DNA of 32,867 nt from JADLFV01 sp964471555 (GTDB taxonomy: Bacteria > Planctomycetota > Phycisphaerae > Phycisphaerales > Phycisphaeraceae), in contig CAYYGM010000037.1 in assembly GCA_964471555.1 (NCBI GenBank), positions 1-32,867 of the forward strand. Reading direction: 5' to 3'. Below are positions 15,960 through 22,778 of this stretch, one piece after another (position 1 is the first letter of the stretch; every line of letters begins with the position of its first letter). The position numbers and the translations under genes were made by a program. The notes under the pieces are model-generated. The model had not been told where the DNA came from and did not search any database. It saw nothing but the letters and a program-made list of their open reading frames with translations.

Positions 15960-17412
15960 GGCGCGGACGCGGTTTGTTGGACAGATCCAGGAAATACTTC
16001 TTCGCTTCACCGGCCAGGTAGAAGCTGCCGGCCACGACGATCAGATCCTCGCGCGACACCGCCCGGGCGGCCAGTTTCAGCGCATCGGGCAGCGAAGGCG
16101 CGGTCTGGGCCATCTTGCCGCTGCTCTCGGCGAACTTGCGCAGCAGATCCTCCGCCTCGCAGGCGCGGGGATTGCTCTTGGCCCGGGTGAAGATGATCTT
16201 GTCGGCACCCAGGGCGATCTGGCGCAGCATGCCGGTGACATCCTTGTCCTGGCCGCAGCCGAAGATCATCACCAGCGAGTCGTAGCTGATGTGAGCGCCC
16301 AGGGCCTTGATCAGGGCGGTGATGGAATGGGCGTTGTGAGCGCCGTCGATGATGATGCGGGGTTCAGCCCAGACCTGCTCCATGCGGCCGGGCAGTTGGG
16401 TCAGCGCCAGCCCGCTGATCACCTGGTCTTCGGGCGCCACGAAGCCGTGGGCCTTGAGCTTGTCGAGCATGGCCAGGGCCAGGCCGCAGTTGTGGGCCTG
16501 GTGCTCACCGCGCAGGGGCACGGGCAGGTGCTCGAAGCGCGAGGTGGGCGTGGTCAGGCAGACGCGAGTGTGCGGGCCCAGTTCGCGGTTGGCTTCGAAG
16601 CGATAGCTGAAGTCGATGCCGTCACCGCAGATCGACAGCGGTGCGCCGACCTGCTCGGCCACTTCCTTGAGCACCGCCAGGACCTCCGGATCCTGTTGCA
16701 CGGTCAGGGCGGGCACATCCTTCTTGAAGATGCCGGCCTTCTCACGGGCGATCAGCGGCAGCGTGTCGCCGAGGATGTGCGTGTGGTCCAGACTGATGTG
16801 GGTGATGGCGGTGACCAGCGGGTTGACCACGTTGGTGCAGTCGAGCCGGCCGCCGAGCCCCGTCTCCAGTACGGCAATATCCACCGCCTGGTCCGCGAAG
16901 TATTTGAGGGCCGCGGCAGTGATGATCTCGAAGAAGGTCAGCGGTGCGTTGGCGAAGGCCTTTTCCTTGGCGGCAATCTGCTTGAAGATGTCGGCCGTCT
17001 CGTGATAGGCGATCATCTGGCCGTCGATGGTGATGCGTTCGCGCAGGTCAACCAGGTGCGGGCTGGTGTAGAGCCCGACGGTGTAGCCGCAACGGCGGAG
17101 CATGGCTGAGAGCATGGCGCAGGTCGAGCCTTTGCCCTTGGTGCCGGCTACCTGCACGCACTTGAGGCTCTGTTGGGGATTGCCCAGCAGGTCCAGCAGC
17201 TTGCGCATGCGGGCGAGGCTGAAGGTTCGCTCGTTGTACTTGACCATGCGCATGCGCTCGAAGTCCACGTGTTCGTAGAGCCAGCGCAGAGCGGTGGTGT
17301 AGTTGGTGATGGCGGTTTTTCCCGCCGGAAGGGGGCTGGCGGGGGTCGTTTTGACCGCCGCAGCGCGCTTGGATCGCGGTGCCTTGGGGGCTTTGACTGT
17401 TGGGGAGGGCAT
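15955..17412 (-). CDS. folC: Folylpolyglutamate/dihydrofolate synthase
   Basis: ATP-dependent ligase of the Mur ligase fold that adds glutamate to folates (and in many bacteria also to dihydropteroate). The 485-residue product has the P-loop GTKGKGST at residues 90-97, the folate-type stretch 'SPHLVDLRERITIDG', VLETGLGGRLDCTNVV, THISLDHTHILGDTL and the C-terminal domain motif 'IIDGAHNAHSITALI'. The first 33 residues are Ala/Lys/Pro-rich and not family sequence. I keep the ATG at 17412 because a promoter ends 8 nt before it; a later in-frame start would also be possible. No Shine-Dalgarno sequence. It is not clear whether the enzyme has both activities. Confidence 0.93.
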   Translation of the reverse strand: MPSPTVKAPKAPRSKRAAAVKTTPASPLPAGKTAITNYTTALRWLYEHVDFERMRMVKYNERTFSLARMRKLLDLLGNPQQSLKCVQVAGTKGKGSTCAMLSAMLRRCGYTVGLYTSPHLVDLRERITIDGQMIAYHETADIFKQIAAKEKAFANAPLTFFEIITAAALKYFADQAVDIAVLETGLGGRLDCTNVVNPLVTAITHISLDHTHILGDTLPLIAREKAGIFKKDVPALTVQQDPEVLAVLKEVAEQVGAPLSICGDGIDFSYRFEANRELGPHTRVCLTTPTSRFEHLPVPLRGEHQAHNCGLALAMLDKLKAHGFVAPEDQVISGLALTQLPGRMEQVWAEPRIIIDGAHNAHSITALIKALGAHISYDSLVMIFGCGQDKDVTGMLRQIALGADKIIFTRAKSNPRACEAEDLLRKFAESSGKMAQTAPSLPDALKLAARAVSREDLIVVAGSFYLAGEAKKYFLDLSNKPRPRR

Positions 17413-17420
17413 AGATGCAT

Positions 17421-17449
17421 AATTTAACCGAAATCAAAGATTTGGTCAA
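17421..17449 (-). promoter_or_regulatory. Predicted leaderless promoter of folC
   Basis: Minus strand: -35 TTGACC (17444-17449), 17-nt spacer, -10 TAAATT (17421-17426), then 8 nt to the ATG. Both boxes are close to the sigma-70 consensus and the spacing is ideal. The predicted leader is zero to two nucleotides. The 102-bp gap is noticeably AT-rich. Confidence 0.65.
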
Positions 17450-17514
17450 ATTGGTGGGGCTAAGTTGTTTGCCATAAGCAACTTGTGTTACAAGCGCTTC
17501 CTCTTGGAATCATG

Positions 17515-18738
17515 CTAATAATGGATGGCGATTCGCCGGCCTGCCTCGGCCAGCGATAGGCGGGCGGCTTCGCTCACCTTTTCGTTAATCGAGCTATTAC
17601 CGGGAGTTGCGATCAAACCCGCCTGGTCAATCTCCGCCAGAACGGCCTGCCGGGACGTCAGATCACCCGCTGAGGCGACGCGGATGGCGGATTGGACGAT
17701 GGCTTCGACCGAGTCGTAGCCGTAACCGACGGGCTTGAGGCCGGGTCCGGTCCAGGGGACGAGGCGCATGTAGTCGGGGTTGACGAAGCGGAAATGGGCC
17801 CCGGCTGCGGTGTCGTCGATGTAGCCGTGGCTGACGCCGCGGAACTGGTCGTTGTGGACAATGATGCAGCCGCCCTCCTGCGGTGAGTCCTTGCCGTCGG
17901 GGCCTTCGCAGTAGAGGGTGATGCCCTGGTCGTTGGAGCCGGCCCCGCGTTCGGGATAGCCGAGGCCGGCGTTGATCGAAAGAACTGCCCCGTTCTCGAA
18001 AGTGACGGTGCCGTTGGCCCACATCCAGGCGACGTTGCCGTTGGGGAAGGTTCCTTCGACGCCGGTCATCACCACGGAAGTGGGGCGCAGGCCGGTGATG
18101 AAATAGACCTGATCGACGTAGTGGCAGCCGATGTAGGTGAAGGGGTCAGCGTTTTCCTTGGTGAACCAGTTCTGGAAGTTGGAGTAGCGATAGCGGTAGG
18201 GCTCGACGAGGCAGGCATAGCCGAGGCGGAACTGACCGAAGCGGCCGGCCTTGTACAAAGCGCGAGCTTCCAACGCGCGGCGGTCGAAGCGCTTGTGATA
18301 CTCAATACCCACGAACAGTCCGCGCTGGCGGGCCAGCTTTTCGATGGTGACCGCTTCCTCGTGGCGATGCACCAGCGGCTTGGTGCTCATCACGTGCTGA
18401 TCGTGCTCCAGGCAGAACCTGATCACGTCAAAATGCAGATGGTCCGGCGTGGCCACGATGGCCAGGTTTCCGGGCGGCATCTTCGAGATCACCGAGCGAT
18501 AGCGCTGAAAGTCTTCCTGCTTGGGATCACTGTCCAGTGCGGGATGGGCGGTGAATGACTGGCCGGGGAAGGCCGCGGCATAGCGATCGTTAACCAGGTG
18601 CTGTAAGCGGGCGGCACTGGCTTCGACCACGGCAATGTCGCCGACTGCGCCGATGCGCTGAAGATGGTAGAGCGAAGGCAGCAACTGATCGTGCACGATC
18701 ATGCCGCCGCCGATGAAGGTAGTTTGCATGGGTTTCAT
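17515..18738 (-). CDS. Gfo/Idh/MocA family oxidoreductase
   Basis: NAD(P)-dependent oxidoreductase of the sugar/inositol dehydrogenase family; 407 residues, cytoplasmic. The N-terminal Rossmann fold has TFIGGGMIVHDQLLPSL and LAIVATPDHLHFDV. The usual EKP motif appears as STKP with Lys120, so the position of the usual Glu is Thr here. The C-terminal domain has HYVDQVYFITGL with the family's conserved histidine region (GCHYVDQ) and an SDQGI-like 'GSNDQGITLYCEGPDGK'. Planctomycetes carry many such enzymes and the substrate cannot be predicted. Starts at 18738 (MKPM) or 18729 (MQTT) are both possible; neither has a clear ribosome-binding site. Confidence 0.85.
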   Translation of the reverse strand: MKPMQTTFIGGGMIVHDQLLPSLYHLQRIGAVGDIAVVEASAARLQHLVNDRYAAAFPGQSFTAHPALDSDPKQEDFQRYRSVISKMPPGNLAIVATPDHLHFDVIRFCLEHDQHVMSTKPLVHRHEEAVTIEKLARQRGLFVGIEYHKRFDRRALEARALYKAGRFGQFRLGYACLVEPYRYRYSNFQNWFTKENADPFTYIGCHYVDQVYFITGLRPTSVVMTGVEGTFPNGNVAWMWANGTVTFENGAVLSINAGLGYPERGAGSNDQGITLYCEGPDGKDSPQEGGCIIVHNDQFRGVSHGYIDDTAAGAHFRFVNPDYMRLVPWTGPGLKPVGYGYDSVEAIVQSAIRVASAGDLTSRQAVLAEIDQAGLIATPGNSSINEKVSEAARLSLAEAGRRIAIHY

Positions 18739-18756
18739 GGGTGTTCAATCGCGGAA

Positions 18757-18861
18757 GGGTTGTTGGTTTGATGGTTTATGGTTTGTGGTTGTTGGTTGTT
18801 GGTTTGTTGTAGGTAGCATAGCGAGCAACCAACAACCAAAGACCAACAACCAACAACCCAT
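18757..18861. repeat. Palindromic element of GTTGTTGG words
   Basis: The outer arms 18757-18768 and 18848-18859 are perfect 12-bp inverted repeats (GGGTTGTTGGTT). Inside, 18787-18803 and 18842-18858 are perfect 17-bp inverted repeats, so alternative foldings share the right arm. The words GTTGTTGG and GGTTTATG recur in degenerate form. The element fills the gap between two tandem minus-strand genes, ending 7 bp before the aminotransferase stop. It carries no gene. Confidence 0.85.
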
Positions 18862-18868
18862 TTCCTTA

Positions 18869-20269
18869 TCAGTTGCTGACCGTCTGTTCGATGTTTTTGA
18901 TCGCCGCTTCGATGCTGATTTCCAGCACGGCGATGCCTTCGCGGAGGGCGGGTTCGTCGATGACCAGCGGGGGGGCGATCTTGACGGTGCCGCCGCCGAC
19001 GCCGACGGGTGCGAACATCAGCAGGCCCTGCTCGTAGCAGCGGCGCACGATGTCGGTGGCCAGGACCTTGTCGGGATCGGTGGTGCCGGGGATGACGATC
19101 TGCACGGTGCCCACCAGCCCCTTGGCGTCGGCCGCGCCGACCGGACCGCCGAAGCGCTTCTCGATGCGCTTGAGTTCGGATTCGAGAATCTGCCCCATTT
19201 TGCGGGCGTTTTCCACCAGGTTCATGTCCAGCACCTGATGAATGCTGGCCAAAGCCGCGGCACTGCAGATGGGGTTGCCGGTGTGCGTGCTGGTCATCGA
19301 TCCGGGCGGGTACTGATCGAGCAGCTTGGGGCGGCCCAGCACCGCGGACAACGGCATGCCGCTGCTGATGCCCTTGCCGCAGGCGATCAGGTCGGGCGTG
19401 ATGCCGTAATGCTCGAAGCCCCAGAACCTGCCGCAGCGGCCGAAGCCGGCCTGCACTTCGTCGAAGGTCAGCACCACGTTGTGCTCATCGCACCAGGCCC
19501 GCAGTTTCTTGATGTAATCAACCGGCGCGAAGGCGGCACTACCGCCCTGATACGTTTCGAGCATGACGCCGGCCACGTCGTCGGGCGTCCAGCCAGCGTT
19601 TTCCAATGTGCGCAGGAACACGTCGAAGCTGGTGTCTGTCTGTCGGAAGCCATCGGGGAAGGGCACCTGGATCATGGCGGGATCGAGGTTGACGATCCAG
19701 TCCTTGAGCGCGGGCACGCCGCCGGCCATTTGAGCGCCCATGGTGCGACCGTGGAAGCCGTGGGTGTAGGTGACGATGCCGATCTTGCGTTTGCCGGCCG
19801 CTTTGAGCCCGTGCGTGCGCATGAGCTTGATGCAGACTTCGGTGGCCTCGGAGCCGGTGGTCAGCAGGAAGGCTTTTTTGAGTCCTTCGGGGGCGACGGC
19901 GCAGAGCAGCTCGACCAGGTTACTGCGGATTTCACTGGGGAAGCAGTAGTTGTGCAACAGGCCGTGGTTGATCTGGTCGATCATGCCGGCCGCGATGGCG
20001 GGGTTGGCGTGGCCGGCGTTGGTCACCAGCACACCACTGGAGAAGTCCAGCCACTGATTGCCCCAGCGATCGAACACGTGCACGCCGCAGGCATGGTCCC
20101 AGATGATCGGCGGCTGGCCGGCCATCGACAGCGGCTCGCAGGTGCGCAGCTTCTGCAGGATGGGGATCGACTGCGGCACGGGAATGGGCGTGACGATTCG
20201 ACGGTGCTCGGTTTTAACAGTGGGCACGCTCTGGGGCGTCTGAGGAAAGTTGGCAGCAGGGGCAGGCAT
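18869..20269 (-). CDS. Class III pyridoxal-phosphate aminotransferase
   Basis: Transfers amino groups between an amine or omega-amino acid and a keto acid; 466 residues, fold type I. The PLP-binding parts are LLTTGSEATE (phosphate loop), HGFHGRT (ring stacking), FDEVQAGFGR (Asp to the pyridine nitrogen) and Lys299 in ACGKGISSGMPLSAVLG. The opening 'WDHACGVHVFDRWGNQWLDF' resembles 4-aminobutyrate or alanine-glyoxylate type members; the substrate is not certain. The start at 20269 is supported by GGAGG 6 nt upstream; a GTG one codon earlier is less well placed. A 118-nt leader with strong base pairing precedes it, so translation may be controlled. Confidence 0.9.
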   Translation of the reverse strand: MPAPAANFPQTPQSVPTVKTEHRRIVTPIPVPQSIPILQKLRTCEPLSMAGQPPIIWDHACGVHVFDRWGNQWLDFSSGVLVTNAGHANPAIAAGMIDQINHGLLHNYCFPSEIRSNLVELLCAVAPEGLKKAFLLTTGSEATEVCIKLMRTHGLKAAGKRKIGIVTYTHGFHGRTMGAQMAGGVPALKDWIVNLDPAMIQVPFPDGFRQTDTSFDVFLRTLENAGWTPDDVAGVMLETYQGGSAAFAPVDYIKKLRAWCDEHNVVLTFDEVQAGFGRCGRFWGFEHYGITPDLIACGKGISSGMPLSAVLGRPKLLDQYPPGSMTSTHTGNPICSAAALASIHQVLDMNLVENARKMGQILESELKRIEKRFGGPVGAADAKGLVGTVQIVIPGTTDPDKVLATDIVRRCYEQGLLMFAPVGVGGGTVKIAPPLVIDEPALREGIAVLEISIEAAIKNIEQTVSN

Positions 20270-20276
20270 CACGGAC

Positions 20277-20341
20277 CTCCAAGTTGAACACGCAGCCGCC
20301 CGGTATTTCGGGTGCTGGCTGCTGTTTGCTGGCCCTTGGAG
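20277..20341 (-). promoter_or_regulatory. Nested leader hairpin that hides the aminotransferase ribosome-binding site
   Basis: In the transcript, CTCCAAG (20335-20341) pairs perfectly with CTTGGAG (20277-20283), which contains most of the GGAGG ribosome-binding site. Inside this, GCAGCC/GGCTGC pairs (20317-20322 with 20292-20297), and the core is CCCG/CGGG (20309-20312 with 20299-20302). The structure would block translation until opened. No known riboswitch class was recognised. Confidence 0.5.
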
Positions 20342-20393
20342 AGTCGGCCTTTACCGCCACGGATGCCGACGAGCCGTAATGATTTCGTGCTTT

Positions 20394-20421
20394 ATTTTAC
20401 CTGAAAAACCGGGCAAAGCAA
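20394..20421 (-). promoter_or_regulatory. Possible promoter of the aminotransferase gene
   Basis: Minus strand: TTGCTT (20416-20421), 16-nt spacer, TAAAAT (20394-20399). Predicted transcription start is near 20387, giving a leader of about 118 nt. It lies right after the nucleotidyltransferase stop codon. Confidence 0.5.
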
Positions 20422-20422
20422 G

Positions 20423-20992
20423 TTATTCCGGAGGCACCTGCGGCAAGGTGGCCAGCATCTGCTCCAGTTCGCCGGTCAGGTCGAGGCGTTGGCACCAGGT
20501 GCGGATGTAGGTCCAGTCGAGGTGCGATCGTTGGGTGCTGATCACGTCGCGTGCGTCATCGTGATCCTTGCGTCGATGAGCCAGGTGGAACCAGTGCAGT
20601 TTCTGGATGACGACGTCCTCAGCGGTCTGCACGTGTCGGGGGCGATCATCCAACTCAATCAGAGTCCGGCGACCAAAACGAGAGGCGTCGAACTCGCCAT
20701 CACTCAACTCGAATAGTTCGATGGTGTAAACCGGATCGTCGATGTCGATGATGTGACGGGTTTTGCCGGTGACTGTTTCGAAAGATGCCTGGGGATTCAA
20801 ATGGAAGCCGGGCGGCAGCAATTCATGCAACTTTTTCAAGTCGTCGCCTTTGAGGACCACAACAAGGTCTGCATCCTGCGTGGCCCGCACCACGCCGTAG
20901 GCGTTGCTGGAAAGCGAACCAACCACCATGTAGGGAATTTCGAGGTGCTCGATGATGTCCAGCACGGCCTGGACGGCTGCTAGTTCGTCCAT
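20423..20992 (-). CDS. Nucleotidyltransferase-like protein (AbiEii/MNT type)
   Basis: A 189-residue protein with the N-terminal polymerase-beta-like nucleotidyltransferase motif: Gly25-Ser26 in YMVVGSLSSNAYG, then Arg36 and the acidic pair Asp40/Asp42 in RATQDADLVV. A later 'AEDVVIQKLHW' and a DARDVI helix match the general layout of AbiEii-like and related stand-alone transferases, several of which are toxins that modify tRNA or proteins. The usual GG is GS here. The ATG lies 13 bp inside the end of the small upstream gene, so the two are translated together. The gene ends close to the aminotransferase promoter. Toxin activity is inference. Confidence 0.75.
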   Translation of the reverse strand: MDELAAVQAVLDIIEHLEIPYMVVGSLSSNAYGVVRATQDADLVVVLKGDDLKKLHELLPPGFHLNPQASFETVTGKTRHIIDIDDPVYTIELFELSDGEFDASRFGRRTLIELDDRPRHVQTAEDVVIQKLHWFHLAHRRKDHDDARDVISTQRSHLDWTYIRTWCQRLDLTGELEQMLATLPQVPPE

Positions 20993-21219
20993 GGCAAGTT
21001 CTCATTGTGCCGAGATGTTCGCAGCCAATGTCGCAGGTGGCGGCGAACTTCCGCCTCATCCGCATCCGGATGGCGCATGCGAATGCCCGCGATCATTCGG
21101 CGCTTGATCTGGCCATAGAGCCTCAGGCCGGCCGCGATTTTTTCACCAGGGGATTGGCGGCAGGCCTGATGGGCTCGCGTGGCTTCGATCTGGCGGATTT
21201 GATCCTGCAACGGGTCCAT
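20980..21219 (-). CDS. Small partner protein of the nucleotidyltransferase
   Basis: A 79-residue basic protein with a helical look. Its core, SPGEKIAAGLRLYGQ then AGIRMRHPDADEAEVRRHL, matches a small-protein pattern (S-P-x-E-[KR]-[IL] ... GIR.RHPdA.E.EV...L) that I associate with proteins encoded beside such nucleotidyltransferases. No DNA-binding motif is clear. A TAAAAT box lies 8 nt before the ATG and there is no Shine-Dalgarno sequence, so it may be leaderless with its own promoter 22 bp after serS. It overlaps the transferase gene by 13 bp. Antitoxin or adaptor roles are possible. Confidence 0.7.
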   Translation of the reverse strand: MDPLQDQIRQIEATRAHQACRQSPGEKIAAGLRLYGQIKRRMIAGIRMRHPDADEAEVRRHLRHWLRTSRHNENLPWTN

Positions 21220-21227
21220 GATGGATC

Positions 21228-21233
21228 ATTTTA
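21228..21233 (-). promoter_or_regulatory. -10 box of a predicted leaderless promoter for the small partner gene
   Basis: Minus strand TAAAAT (five of six consensus positions), 8 nt before the ATG at 21219 and 8 bp after the serS stop codon. No clear -35 box. Confidence 0.4.
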
Positions 21234-21241
21234 GCTGACGT

Positions 21242-22615
21242 TCAGCCGATCTTCTCCGCGCCGCCCATGTACGGCCGCAATGTGGCGGGGACTGTGATCG
21301 TGCCGTCGGCGTTCTGGTACATCTCGATGATCGGAATCAAAATGCGCGGGCTGGCCGCCACCGTGTTGTTGAGGCTGTGGCAGATCACCGGCTTGCCCGT
21401 GTCGGGATCCTTGTAACGGATGTTCAGGCGGCGGCACTGATAGTCGTACAGGCGGCTGGCGGAGTGCGTTTCGCAATAGGCGCCCTTGCCGTCCTCGCCG
21501 CGGCTTGGCATCCAGCATTCGATGTCCACCATGTCCACATTCTTGGGCCCCAGGTCGCCGCTGCAGCACTGAAGCAGGCGATAGGGCAGTTCGAGCTTCT
21601 GCAGCAGCGCCTCGACGAAGCTCATCATCTTCTTGTGCCAGGCGCGGCTCTCGGCTTCGTCGGCGCGGCAGATGACCACCTGCTCGACCTTCTCGAAGTA
21701 GTGAATGCGAAACAGGCCCGCGGTGTCTTTGCCGGCCGCACCGGCTTCACGGCGGAAACAAGGCGAAAGGGTCGTGTAACACAGGGGCAACACTTCCGGG
21801 GGCAGCATCTCGTCCATGTGCAGACCCATCAGGCCGACTTCGCCGGTACCGGCCAGGGAGAAGCCCGCGCCTTCACTGGTGGGGTTGGCGATGGCGTAGC
21901 TCTGTTCGCGGCCTTCGGGGAAGAAGCCGGTGCCCACCATGAGTTCATCGCGCACCAGCACCGGGGCGCTCATGGGACGAAAGCCGTTCTCCATGGTCAT
22001 GAAGTCGAAGGCACAGCGCAGGATGGCCTGGTGCAGGCGCATGCCGTCGCCGGTCAACACATAACTGCGTGAGCCGGCCATCTTGACGCCGCGATCGAAG
22101 TCGACCATGCCTAGACTGGTCATCAATTCGATGTGCGTTTTAGGCTCGAAGCCGCGCTGCTCGGCGAATGTCTTGTTGGTGTCGAAAGACGGGGGGTTCC
22201 AGCGGCGCAGTTCGACGTTGTCCTGAGCACCGCGGCCGACCGGCACGTCGGGGTCGGCCGGTTGCGGCACCTTCAGCCACAGGGCATTGCGTTGCTCTTC
22301 CAACTGGCGCACCTGGGCGATCAGGTTTTCTTCTTCCTGCTTGATCTGGTTGGGGTGCTGCTGAAGCTGCTGCATCTGCTGCTGGAGCTGGGCTTTCTGT
22401 TCGCCGTCGGCTTTTTTCATCTGGCCGGCGAGCTGGCCGATCTGTTTGCCGATGCGGTTTTTCTCCGCAGTCAGTTCCTGCTGACGGGTCATCACGGCCC
22501 GCAACTCAGTGTCGGCGGACAGCAACTGGTCCACCACGGCCGGGTCGTAGTTCTTGTCCTTAGCGCCCTTGCGAAAACGATCCGGGTCATCGCGCAGTTG
22601 TTTGAGGTCGATCAT
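21242..22615 (-). CDS. serS: Seryl-tRNA synthetase
   Basis: Class II synthetase that charges tRNA-Ser (and tRNA-Sec) with serine. The 457-residue product has an N-terminal antiparallel coiled coil (about residues 30-105, Gln/Lys/Glu-rich) that binds the long variable arm. The catalytic domain has motif 2 as CFRREAGAAGKDTAGLFRIH (Arg288) and motif 3 around NNTVAASPRILIPIIE, ending in TVPATLRPYMGG. Motif 3 differs from the common 'SGLAVGRT' form but keeps its arginine. The frame is open 12 codons further upstream, but MIDLKQLRDDPDRF is the family start. A TACTAT box ends 6 nt before this ATG and there is no Shine-Dalgarno sequence. Confidence 0.96.
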   Translation of the reverse strand: MIDLKQLRDDPDRFRKGAKDKNYDPAVVDQLLSADTELRAVMTRQQELTAEKNRIGKQIGQLAGQMKKADGEQKAQLQQQMQQLQQHPNQIKQEEENLIAQVRQLEEQRNALWLKVPQPADPDVPVGRGAQDNVELRRWNPPSFDTNKTFAEQRGFEPKTHIELMTSLGMVDFDRGVKMAGSRSYVLTGDGMRLHQAILRCAFDFMTMENGFRPMSAPVLVRDELMVGTGFFPEGREQSYAIANPTSEGAGFSLAGTGEVGLMGLHMDEMLPPEVLPLCYTTLSPCFRREAGAAGKDTAGLFRIHYFEKVEQVVICRADEAESRAWHKKMMSFVEALLQKLELPYRLLQCCSGDLGPKNVDMVDIECWMPSRGEDGKGAYCETHSASRLYDYQCRRLNIRYKDPDTGKPVICHSLNNTVAASPRILIPIIEMYQNADGTITVPATLRPYMGGAEKIG

Positions 22616-22621
22616 GGCTAC

Positions 22622-22627
22622 ATAGTA
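22622..22627 (-). promoter_or_regulatory. -10 box of a predicted leaderless serS promoter
   Basis: Minus strand TACTAT, five of six consensus positions, 6 nt before the serS ATG. The upstream 25 bp are T-rich; no good -35 box is seen. Confidence 0.45.
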
Positions 22628-22660
22628 AAGCAAAAACGTAAATGAAAACATGCAAGCCCA

Positions 22661-22749
22661 GCCCTGAGGAGGGGTCGGCGACGACGAAGGGTGGGATCGA
22701 ACGCAAGCGAGCGATTAATCCGGCCCCTCGTCGCGGGGCTTCTCAGGGC
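22661..22749. terminator. Long imperfect hairpin between the TPR gene and serS
   Basis: GCCCTGAG (22661-22668) and CTCAGGGC (22742-22749) form a perfect 8-bp stem. Further in, GCGACGA (near 22678) pairs with TCGTCGC (near 22729), so most of the 89 bp folds back. It lies downstream of the TPR gene and may end its transcript. Confidence 0.5.
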
Positions 22750-22778
22750 ACGGCGTCGGGGTTGCAAGGGGTGTTTAA

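Noticed and set aside
6013..18861. CRISPR array
   Set aside because: The repeats are word-based palindromes at single sites, without regular direct repeats and spacers, and no cas gene is present.
18701..20287. 528-residue open frame on the plus strand
   Set aside because: It is antisense to the aminotransferase and crosses the palindromic repeat; the His/Asp/Gly-rich product has no recognisable fold.
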